Source of the DNA: Actinobacteria bacterium IMCC26077
GTDB taxonomy: Bacteria; Actinomycetota; Actinomycetes; Nanopelagicales; Nanopelagicaceae
Length of the DNA: 64,000 nucleotides
Reading direction: 5' to 3'
Assembly: GCA_002284915.1 (NCBI GenBank)
Contig: CP015606.1
Coordinates: 1,487,613 to 1,551,612 of the forward strand
Shown here in pieces: positions 57,435-64,000 of the stretch. The notes below the pieces were generated by a model that ran no database searches, was not told the origin of the DNA, and saw only the letters and a list, made by a program, of their open reading frames with translations. The position numbers and the translations under genes are program-made. Each line of letters starts with the position of its first letter. The stretch's first letter is position 1.

Positions 57435-58835
57435 ATGAGTCGCGATCTTTATGACCTCATCGGCCTCGTTGCCGCCATCTGTTTTATTCTCGCGCTCAAG
57501 GGGCTCTCGCATCCGAAGAGCGCCCGTCGCGGCAATCTCATCGGTGCTGCTGGTGCGACCATTGCGACTTTGGTCGTCTTCTTCTATGGGGATTCGCTAC
57601 CGCTTAAGAATCTTCCGCTCATTCTTGGAGCAATCGTCCTCGGGTTGATTATTGGTGTTCCTGCCGCGCGGAAAGTGCAATTGACGCAGATGCCCCAGCT
57701 TGTCGCACTCTTTAATGGCGTCGGTGGTGGCGCCGCAGCGCTCGTGGCGATCGTTGAGTATTTGAAATTGGGTGAAGAGGCTGCCAAGGGTGGTGGCGCT
57801 ATTGGCGCTGCCGTGTTGATAGCGACGATATTCACTGTTGTCGTGGGTACCACCTCATTTACCGGTTCGATTATCACGTTCTTAAAGCTTCAAGAATTGA
57901 TGACCACTCGCCCGGTGATCTTCCCTGGCGGCCGTTTTATCATCGCGGGAAACCTTGTCGCGATTCTGGTCTGCAGTGGTTGGGTCTACTCCGCTGCCGA
58001 TACCACGTCGGTTCTAGTTTTGATGGCGCTCTCAGCAATCTTCGGCGTGCTCTTCGTGCTCCCAGTTGGTGGCGCCGATGTTCCCATCGTCATCTCACTT
58101 CTCAATGCATTTACTGGTCTTACTGTGGCCGCTAGTGGTTATGTGCTCGAGGCGACTTTACTTATCGTTGCTGGAACGCTCGTTGGCGCTTCGGGAACTA
58201 TCTTGACCCGCTTGATGGCTGAAGCAATGGGTAGATCGCTCTTCGGCACCCTCTTTGGAGCATTTACTGCGACCGCAACCACTGTTGGCGAGGCAGATGC
58301 GCGACCAGTGAAATCTGGATCTGCTGAAGATGTTGCGATTCTGCTCAATTACGCGCGACGAGTAGTCATCGTTCCTGGTTTTGGTCTGGCCGTCGCGCAA
58401 GCGCAACATACCGTTCGGGAATTGGCAGATCTCATGAGCGCCAAAGGAATAGATGTTGCGTATGGAATCCATCCCGTCGCTGGGCGCATGCCTGGCCACA
58501 TGAATGTGCTCCTTGCTGAGGCGAATGTGCCGTATGACCAACTCGTTGAGATGGATGAGATCAATCCAACCTTCCCGCAGACCGATGTCTCGATAATTAT
58601 TGGCGCTAACGATGTGGTTAATCCGGCAGCGAAGACGACGCCGGGATGCCCGATCTATGGCATGCCGATTCTTGATGTTCAACAATCAGGGAACATCATC
58701 TTCTTGAAGCGTTCGATGCGCCCTGGATTTGCTGGCATCGAGAATGAACTTCTCTACGATCCGAAAACGACGCTCTTGTTTGGTGACGCTAAGGCATCGT
58801 TAACGAAGGTCGTGAGCGCGCTCAAAGCGCTGTAA
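57435..58835 (+). CDS. pntB: NAD(P) transhydrogenase beta subunit
   Basis: A 466-residue protein with nine predicted helices and a C-terminal NADP-binding domain. FNGVGGGAAALVA and SFTGSIITFLKLQ lie in the membrane part; VPGFGLAVAQAQHTVREL, GIHPVAGRMPGHMNVLLAEA, IGANDVVNPAA and KRSMRPGFAGIENELLY form the NADP domain. The complex uses the proton gradient to make NADPH, which here could be fed by both respiration and rhodopsin. Confidence 0.96.
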   Translation: MSRDLYDLIGLVAAICFILALKGLSHPKSARRGNLIGAAGATIATLVVFFYGDSLPLKNLPLILGAIVLGLIIGVPAARKVQLTQMPQLVALFNGVGGGAAALVAIVEYLKLGEEAAKGGGAIGAAVLIATIFTVVVGTTSFTGSIITFLKLQELMTTRPVIFPGGRFIIAGNLVAILVCSGWVYSAADTTSVLVLMALSAIFGVLFVLPVGGADVPIVISLLNAFTGLTVAASGYVLEATLLIVAGTLVGASGTILTRLMAEAMGRSLFGTLFGAFTATATTVGEADARPVKSGSAEDVAILLNYARRVVIVPGFGLAVAQAQHTVRELADLMSAKGIDVAYGIHPVAGRMPGHMNVLLAEANVPYDQLVEMDEINPTFPQTDVSIIIGANDVVNPAAKTTPGCPIYGMPILDVQQSGNIIFLKRSMRPGFAGIENELLYDPKTTLLFGDAKASLTKVVSALKAL

Positions 58836-58850
58836 AACTAAAGTGATTTC

Positions 58851-59864
58851 CTAAGATTCTTGCAGCTCGTCGGGGGTGCCGTGAATCTTATGGATATCGC
58901 TCGGTCGTTTGATGGTTGGAATCCGACCTAACTTACCTTTTTGGAAATCATCAAATGCCTGCAGGACCTCGCTCTTAGTATTCATCACGAATGGCCCCAT
59001 CCATGCGACGGGTTCTTTGATGGGTTCGCCGCCGAGAATGAAAACATCCATCTGTGGCATCCGTGATTCTTGTTTGTCGTCGGCGGAGATGATGATCGAA
59101 TCTCCTGGTCCGAAGACAGTCATCTGTCCTGACTTCACTGGGCGACGTTCGAGCCCCATCGTTCCGAAACCATTGAGCGTGTATGCAAGCGCATTGAAAT
59201 CTTGGCGCCATGGAAGGCGAAGTTGCGCTCCTGGTGAGAGCGTGGCGTGGATGAGCGTGATTGGCGTTCGGGTACGACCTGGGCCCTTGTGTCCCGCAAC
59301 TTCACCGGCGATAACGCGAAGGAGTGCGCCACCATCGTGTGAGGCAAGGAGCGCCACGTCATTTGCACGGACATCTTGATAGGCAGGTGGTGACCACTTT
59401 TGTGCCTTCGGGAGATTGACCCAGAGTTGGAAACCATGGAAGAGACCACCACTTACTACTAGGTGCTCGGGTGGTGTTTCGATATGGAGTATTCCGGCGC
59501 CCGCAGTCATCCACTGTGTATCGCCGTTGGTGATTGTTCCACCGCCGCCATTGCTATCCATATGATCGAAGATGCCGTCGATGATGTAGGTGACCGTTTC
59601 GAAACCGCGATGGGGATGCCACGGTGTTCCTTTGGGTTCACCAGGTGCATATTCGACTTCACCCATCTGGTCGAGGTGGATGAAGGGATCAAGCTCAGCA
59701 AGATCGATGCCAGCAAAGGCGCGACGAACGGGAAAGCCCTCACCTTCAAAGCCCTGAGGGGCGGTGGTCACCTGCTTGACGGTGCGCGGCCGGCTCTTAT
59801 CCGTTATCGGATTGGCGTCAACGCGGGGCAGGATGGTGATGTCGGGGACGGTAACTGCTGGCAT
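58851..59864 (-). CDS. Pirin family protein
   Basis: A 337-residue bicupin. The N-terminal cupin has the HPHRGFETVTYIIDG metal motif and DSNGGGGTITNGDTQWMTAG; the C-terminal cupin follows with QLWVNLPKAQK and FGPGDSIII. Pirins are iron-binding, quercetinase-like or regulatory proteins, and the role here is undetermined. GGAGG lies 6 nt before the ATG. Confidence 0.9.
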   Translation of the reverse strand: MPAVTVPDITILPRVDANPITDKSRPRTVKQVTTAPQGFEGEGFPVRRAFAGIDLAELDPFIHLDQMGEVEYAPGEPKGTPWHPHRGFETVTYIIDGIFDHMDSNGGGGTITNGDTQWMTAGAGILHIETPPEHLVVSGGLFHGFQLWVNLPKAQKWSPPAYQDVRANDVALLASHDGGALLRVIAGEVAGHKGPGRTRTPITLIHATLSPGAQLRLPWRQDFNALAYTLNGFGTMGLERRPVKSGQMTVFGPGDSIIISADDKQESRMPQMDVFILGGEPIKEPVAWMGPFVMNTKSEVLQAFDDFQKGKLGRIPTIKRPSDIHKIHGTPDELQES

Positions 59865-59889
59865 CGCTAGCCTCCGGAATTGCGCTTAG

Positions 59890-59919
59890 TTGAAACTTCA
59901 ATTACTCACACTATATAAC
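59890..59919 (+). promoter_or_regulatory. Sigma70-like promoter for the HNH gene
   Basis: TTGAAA (59890-59895), 16 nt, then TATATA (59912-59917, continuing AAC). It is the best two-box promoter in the window and implies that translation starts downstream of about 59925. Confidence 0.55.
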
Positions 59920-59970
59920 CACTTTCAGGGCAGGCGCATTCCCAACTGGTGCGACTTATCAACAGGATCT

Positions 59971-61494
59971 GTGAGCGCTCTGCTCGGATTGTCAGCGGCG
60001 CCTAGGAATATCTCGTATGTGAATCACCTTGACCAGCGCGTCAGCGAACTGAGGTCGCAACGCCCCAGCGCACTAAATCTCGTCGCGCTTACCGAGATCT
60101 CTCGTTATGAGCTCACTCCAGATGGTCGCGTCGAGCTTCTCTCTGCGCTCGAGAAACATGCTTCGTGGTTGGCATCACAAATCCATGAAGTTACCTATCT
60201 CATTTCGCTCGACCAACCTGGACGAGAGGGCGATGGCGCCTTCGAGGGATATGGTTCTAATGGCGCTGTACTCACCTCCAACCTCAATGATCAAGAGCGC
60301 GAGGAGATTGCTGCTGCGCTGCGAATAAGTCCCAATACCGCTCAGCATCGGATCGATACTGCGAATCTACTTGTCCACCATCTTCCAGAGACCACCCGTG
60401 CGCTCGCTGATGGTTCGATATCTACCGCGCATGCCAATGCGATTGCTCGCGAAAGCGCCCAGCTGATTTATGGTGGGGCCGATAAATCCATCATTGCGAA
60501 AATTGAGGCCAAGGCGCTGGCAAGCGCAGAGTTCTCGACACCAAATCAACTTGCAGTTGTGATCCGAAAGGCAGTGGCGCAAGCCTCACCACAAGAGTTA
60601 GCTGAACGATTTGCTAGCGCCCGCAGAGAGCGAAAAGTAATCTGCTACCCGGAACGCGATGGAATGGCGACTATCTCTGCTCTCTTAACTGCTCCCGATG
60701 CGCGCCTGGTGATGCGCTCGTTGGAGCAGCGCCTTAAATCACTTGATACACGAACCGCTCAAGAGCGCGGAGCACTAGATGTTGAGAGTGGGGCGCGAGT
60801 TGTGAGTAATGGCGAACCATGGCGGAGTGCAGATCAACGTCGGGCTGATGCTTTTGTTGACATCTTTACCGAAGGCCAATCCAGCGGTGCACATTCAAGC
60901 ATCACCAAGCGTGGCGATGGAGTTTCACAGATAGTAAGTGGCGATAAGAGGAGAGAAACGGATATCGATAAAGAGATTGCTAATCAGCCATTAGGAGCGC
61001 CACTGAGAGCAACCTCGGCGATGACGATTAATGTAATTGTGGATCTGCCCACCTTGCTCGGATTAGCTGAGAATCCCGCAGAGCTCAGCGGGTATGGCGC
61101 AATTCCTGCTCCGCTTGCGCGCGAGTTGGCTCAATCCCATCAATGGCGGCGCTTTATCACCGATCCCGTGACTGGAGGGTTACTCGAAGTGGGGCGCGAG
61201 CGGTATCAACCGCCCGCTGCGCTTGCAGATTTCATCAATGCTCGCGATAAGACCTGTCGATTCCCAGGTTGCCGACGCGCTGCAGAGCTGAGCGATATCG
61301 ATCATGCAATTCCTTGGGATGAAGGTGGCGAAACTTCACCCGCAAATTTAGGTGCGCTCTGTCGTCGACATCATCGCTTGAAGACTCATGGTGGTTGGAA
61401 GCTAGCGAGCAATCCTGATGGTTCCTGCACCTGGACTTCTCCATATGGAAAGAGTTACTTCGTGCCGTCTAGACCCTTTGGTGATGCAGCGTAG
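59971..61494 (+). CDS. DUF222 / HNH endonuclease-like (13E12-type) protein
   Basis: About 507 residues. The helical DUF222 region spans roughly the first 330 residues (RVSELRSQ, AAALRISPNTAQHRIDTA, LADGSISTAHANAIARES), and the C-terminal HNH domain has CRFPGCRRAAELSDIDHAIPWDEGG..NLGALCRRHHRLKTHGGW. These proteins are abundant in actinobacteria; a nuclease role in mobile-element or DNA repair biology is assumed, not shown. The GTG at 59971 is chosen because a promoter covers the TTG at 59890; GTG at 60019 is another option. Confidence 0.78.
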   Translation: MSALLGLSAAPRNISYVNHLDQRVSELRSQRPSALNLVALTEISRYELTPDGRVELLSALEKHASWLASQIHEVTYLISLDQPGREGDGAFEGYGSNGAVLTSNLNDQEREEIAAALRISPNTAQHRIDTANLLVHHLPETTRALADGSISTAHANAIARESAQLIYGGADKSIIAKIEAKALASAEFSTPNQLAVVIRKAVAQASPQELAERFASARRERKVICYPERDGMATISALLTAPDARLVMRSLEQRLKSLDTRTAQERGALDVESGARVVSNGEPWRSADQRRADAFVDIFTEGQSSGAHSSITKRGDGVSQIVSGDKRRETDIDKEIANQPLGAPLRATSAMTINVIVDLPTLLGLAENPAELSGYGAIPAPLARELAQSHQWRRFITDPVTGGLLEVGRERYQPPAALADFINARDKTCRFPGCRRAAELSDIDHAIPWDEGGETSPANLGALCRRHHRLKTHGGWKLASNPDGSCTWTSPYGKSYFVPSRPFGDAA

Positions 61495-61506
61495 AAAAGC
61501 TGAGAG

Positions 61507-63456
61507 CTATTTCTCTAATTTCTTCGAGACTTGTTTATATCCCTTGGGACATTTGGGATTTACACCGCGAGCGACCCAAGTCTTTCCGCCCTTAGCGCTG
61601 CATTTGAGAACATAAGTCTTTACACCTGCGGCGTTCTTCGATCCACCCGAGTTGTTATTACCAACGGGATTTCCCGTAGTGCACTTCCCGCTGGCATCGC
61701 AGCACTTACCGGTGCCATCACACTTCACGGTGTCCGCGTAATTGCCCTGGTTATTGCCATTCTGGTTGCCGCCACTTTGATTATTGCTGCCTTGATTGTT
61801 GCCAGAATTAGTGCCGCCAGCAGATTGGGTGAGTTTTACCCGTAACTTGGGCGAAGAGAAGGTGAAGTTCTCGGCACGAAGGAAGAACCAACCATCCTTC
61901 TCGCCCACTTGCTCCTGAGCTGCAATCTCCTGGCCATTCTCGGAGACAATTGAGACTGTTGCTTTGACTGGCACATTCTTTGCAAAGCCATAAATCGCAC
62001 GAGCCGCATCAGCTCGAATAGTTAGATCGTAGGTACCGCGGAATGTCGCACCTGATGGCGTGAGGTGCGGTGCTCCTACTTGATATTCAAGAGATTGCGT
62101 CTGCTGATTAAACGTTGGTGGACCTGGAACGTATGCCGTGGCATTGCTAGTAACAATTCCGTCTACTTGATCGTCTCGTGAGGCAAAACGTGGATCTGAG
62201 CCCTCGTTCGAAGCCTTGAAGTACCACTGCGTAGTTAGCGCCGCCGCCGTATCTTTCACAATCGGGATCCAACCTTTTAGGACATCAAAATCCTTACTAC
62301 TCGCTAGATGCGCAACATCCCACTGGTTGGGATCTGAGACGCCATACATCTTTCCCACGCTAGGGAATCCCCCTTGGTAATACTTTTGCAGCGCAGGAGA
62401 GAGCGATCCCCAAGAACTCTTACCAAAGAGAACTGGAACTGTGACCGGCTCGCCGGACACATCAAGAACGACAGAGCTCCCCGAATTTGATTTATTAAGC
62501 GTGAAACTTGGCTTACTTAAGCGTCCATAGAACCAATTCGATGGGGCCTTGGGAAAACGAATCGAAACACCAAATGCTGTGCCATCGGTTGGGAACGATT
62601 CTCGAAGTGCGCATTTACTCTCACTATTAGTGGCACATCCGCCACCAACAATCGCATCAAGTCCATTCCCATCTGCAGTGACTAGTTGATAAGAGCCACT
62701 TTTACTCGATGTGGCATAGAGCGCCACCGTATATTCATTAAATTGGAATGTGGGAGTTGATGTTGCCGAAGCGCGCTGACCTTTGCCTCGAGTTGATACA
62801 AACAAGGTGTAGCTATCGCCGCCAGAGGAATTCTTTATTCCGGGTATCTGCCAGATTGAAGGCGGCCCACCTGTGGGGAGCCCAAGCGAAGAGTCGCCTG
62901 TGAAATCCGTTGGCCCTGCGGCCGGAAGATTCTCGACGAACTTTCCAGTCACCTTGCCGTTGGGTGTCTTGGCATACACCTCTTGAATGCAAAAGAGATC
63001 ACTCTCACTCTTGCATGGTTGCAGAATTGCAAAGACGCTGAAGTTAGTTGTCTTGGAACATGCCGGATCCTGAAGATTTTTACAATAAAGCTTCGCACCC
63101 GACGCTTGTGTTCCATCAGGGTTGGAGTTGATATTGGTATCCCCCAAGCCAGATGCGTAGCTAAGTGCAGCTTGTGAATCATCGAAAATAACTCCCACTC
63201 CATTTGCGCCATTTTGACCGTTGAAGGCTGGCAGGAGAAACGTTTTTGGGTCATCAGAGCCAGCAGCGACTGCCAAGTTAGTGGCAGCAATCGGAAGAGT
63301 TATAGAGAGGAGTGAAGCTACGAGCGCCCGAGTAAGAGTTCGGCGAAAAGTGGCTAAGCCGAAGATGTTGCGTAGTGAGGTATGGAGGAAGTTGTGGCGA
63401 AGGAAGGCGCGGTTGGAGCTAGAGAGAGAAGTTAGTTGGTGGCTCGCTCGCCTCAT
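61507..63456 (-). CDS. Secreted protein C of a three-member paralogous family
   Basis: A 649-residue exported protein. It has a long basic N-terminus, then a signal core (about residues 42-66, ALVASLLSITLPIAA). It shares with proteins A and B the blocks LYCKNLQDPACS, a PCKSESDLFC pair, WFYGRLSKPS, GTYDLTIRADAARAIYGF, FTFSSPKLRVKLTQ, and the NPKCPKGYK tail. Unique to it are an Asn/Gly/Gln-rich linker and a Cys cluster (VKCDGTGKCCDASGKCTTG) before the tail. The ATG has TACAGT 6 nt upstream. An array of phased boxes lies just beyond its promoter. Confidence 0.76.
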   Translation of the reverse strand: MRRASHQLTSLSSSNRAFLRHNFLHTSLRNIFGLATFRRTLTRALVASLLSITLPIAATNLAVAAGSDDPKTFLLPAFNGQNGANGVGVIFDDSQAALSYASGLGDTNINSNPDGTQASGAKLYCKNLQDPACSKTTNFSVFAILQPCKSESDLFCIQEVYAKTPNGKVTGKFVENLPAAGPTDFTGDSSLGLPTGGPPSIWQIPGIKNSSGGDSYTLFVSTRGKGQRASATSTPTFQFNEYTVALYATSSKSGSYQLVTADGNGLDAIVGGGCATNSESKCALRESFPTDGTAFGVSIRFPKAPSNWFYGRLSKPSFTLNKSNSGSSVVLDVSGEPVTVPVLFGKSSWGSLSPALQKYYQGGFPSVGKMYGVSDPNQWDVAHLASSKDFDVLKGWIPIVKDTAAALTTQWYFKASNEGSDPRFASRDDQVDGIVTSNATAYVPGPPTFNQQTQSLEYQVGAPHLTPSGATFRGTYDLTIRADAARAIYGFAKNVPVKATVSIVSENGQEIAAQEQVGEKDGWFFLRAENFTFSSPKLRVKLTQSAGGTNSGNNQGSNNQSGGNQNGNNQGNYADTVKCDGTGKCCDASGKCTTGNPVGNNNSGGSKNAAGVKTYVLKCSAKGGKTWVARGVNPKCPKGYKQVSKKLEK

Positions 63457-63462
63457 ACCTGA

Positions 63463-63468
63463 ACTGTA
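63463..63468 (-). promoter_or_regulatory. Leaderless -10 hexamer for secreted protein C
   Basis: Minus-strand TACAGT followed by 6 nt and ATG. The AGCRGGCC array begins 47 bp upstream of it. Confidence 0.45.
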
Positions 63469-63480
63469 GAACTGAGGTTA

Positions 63481-63680
63481 GGACAATTCCAGAGCCAACT
63501 CAGACAATTTAGATAGCAGGCCAGAGAAATTAATGAGCAGGCCACGTGTCTTAGATAGCAGGCCAGAGAAATTAACGAGCAGGCCACGTGTCTTAGAGAG
63601 CAGGCCGGAGAAATTAACGAGCAGGCCACGTGTTTAGATAGCGGGCCGGAGAAATTAGTGAGCAGGCCACCTCTCGTGGC
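63481..63680. repeat. 21-bp-phased array of AGCRGGCC boxes
   Basis: Four tandem units of 42 bp start at 63511, 63553, 63595 and 63636 (the third is 41 bp). Each holds two AGCRGGCC boxes, at 63515, 63536, 63557, 63578, 63599, 63620, 63640 and 63661, so the boxes recur every 21 bp with a single 20-bp step. The 13-nt spacers alternate between an AGAGAAATTA type and an ACGTGTCTTAGAT type. GACAATT at 63482 and 63503 extends the same 21-bp period to the left. The array fills the space between the promoter of secreted protein C and the tmRNA 3' end. Confidence 0.93.
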
Positions 63681-63702
63681 TAACTCCCGCGTAGAGCGCG
63701 GG
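63666..63702 (-). terminator. Tandem hairpins after tmRNA
   Basis: CCCGCG-TAGAG-CGCGGG (63686-63702) begins directly after the tmRNA discriminator base, and GCCAC-CTCTC-GTGGC (63666-63680) follows. There is no U-tract, so these may serve 3' end formation or Rho-independent pausing rather than classical termination. Confidence 0.4.
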
Positions 63703-64000
63703 TGGAGGTGCCGGGAATCGAACCCGGGTCCTTCGCAACTGAAGTAGGGCTTCTACGGGCGTAGTGTGTTTAACGCTTTCTCAGTCCCGATTCTCATACA
63801 CACAAGTAATCGACAGACTCAGTTACAGAAAGTGTTTCCATCCCTGATCCATAACACTCAAGGACAGTCAGCTCCCTAGCGACGCTAGATTCCAGGACGA
63901 GAGCAAGCCTGGGCTAACGGATTACGAGGCTCGCTTATGCAGCGAGGGCGTAATCAGCGGCAGTTTTACTGGCGCTTGATTGTTTGCGCGGATGTGGTTA
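63703..64000 (-). ncRNA. ssrA: Transfer-messenger RNA (ssrA), 3' part
   Basis: The minus strand ends in GGACCCGGGTTCGATTCCCGGCACCTCCA in pattern: a T-arm with GGTTCGATTCC and acceptor strand CACCTCC plus discriminator A at 63703. CCA is not encoded. Upstream lie GC-rich pseudoknot-forming segments and an open frame ending TAC-GCC-CTC-GCT-GCA-TAA, a YALAA tag terminus, whose stop sits in the loop of a CTCGCT/AGCGAG stem as in helix 5. The 5' acceptor strand is beyond the window. tmRNA rescues stalled ribosomes with SmpB. Confidence 0.9.

Noticed and set aside
59890..59970. TTG start at 59890 for the DUF222/HNH protein
   Set aside because: That TTG is the first part of a good -35 box; the extra 27 residues show no homology-like pattern.
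63481..63680. Repeat array as a CRISPR
   Set aside because: The repeated box is only 8 bp, the 13-nt spacers recur rather than differ, and no cas genes are present.

Overview
The window reads as chromosomal DNA of a small, streamlined freshwater actinobacterium, most likely of the acI / Candidatus Nanopelagicales type. The basis is an actinorhodopsin gene, GC content near 50 percent, very short intergenic gaps, many GTG/TTG starts and leaderless-looking promoters, and gene order that follows the classical actinobacterial backbone. As remembered from Mycobacterium tuberculosis, that backbone is argS-lysA-hom-thrC-thrB-rho-rpmE-prfA-prmC-tsaC-wecA-atp, pduO/murA, and mec-cysO-cysM-murI-rph-rdgB. 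The lineage call is inference; no rRNA is present. No stretch over 300 bases lacks a gene.

Left part (1-17.8 kb): the 3' end of aceE, an MFS carrier, a YbbN-like protein, the divergent pair meaB / methylmalonyl-CoA epimerase, an AI-2E family membrane protein, an alpha/beta hydrolase, an aldehyde dehydrogenase, a secreted protein (family member A), an ABC-2 exporter with two small envelope proteins, pduO (cobalamin adenosyltransferase) back to back with murA (active-site Cys replaced by Asp), secreted protein B and an AT-rich M6-like metalloprotease. MeaB, epimerase and adenosyltransferase together point to a B12-dependent methylmalonyl-CoA pathway.

Middle (17.8-38.9 kb, minus strand): the complete F1Fo ATP synthase operon (epsilon lacks its C-terminal hairpin), AtpI/AtpZ-like proteins, wecA, glyA, tsaC, prmC, prfA, rpmE, rho (with a duplicated 20-residue Arg/Asp/Gly repeat), then thrB-thrC-hom, lysA and argS.

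Right-middle (38.9-52.8 kb): tRNA-Leu(UAG), an MFS carrier, rdgB-rph-murI-cysM-cysO-mec (CysO carries seven residues after its Gly-Gly), actinorhodopsin behind a structured leader, a likely gamma-glutamyl-amine catabolic block (class I amidotransferase, SDR, aldehyde dehydrogenase, glutamine-synthetase-like ligase, APC permease), a class II amidotransferase, a DUF2017 protein and clpS. The rhodopsin plus amine block sits where the mycobacterial order has little between clpS/DUF2017 and mec, so it looks like an inserted accessory module.

Right end (52.8-64 kb): a secreted GH18-like protein, a DUF3039 protein, argF, the three-gene proton-translocating transhydrogenase, pirin, a DUF222/HNH protein, secreted protein C, an unusual array of eight AGCRGGCC boxes spaced 21 bp, and the 3' part of tmRNA (ssrA) running off the edge.

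Most noteworthy: the 21-bp-phased box array, the three-member secreted family ending in a Cys/Lys-rich NPKCPxGYKK-type tail, the CysO tail, the rhodopsin leader, and a recurrent TANNNT-N6/7-RTG leaderless promoter signature.
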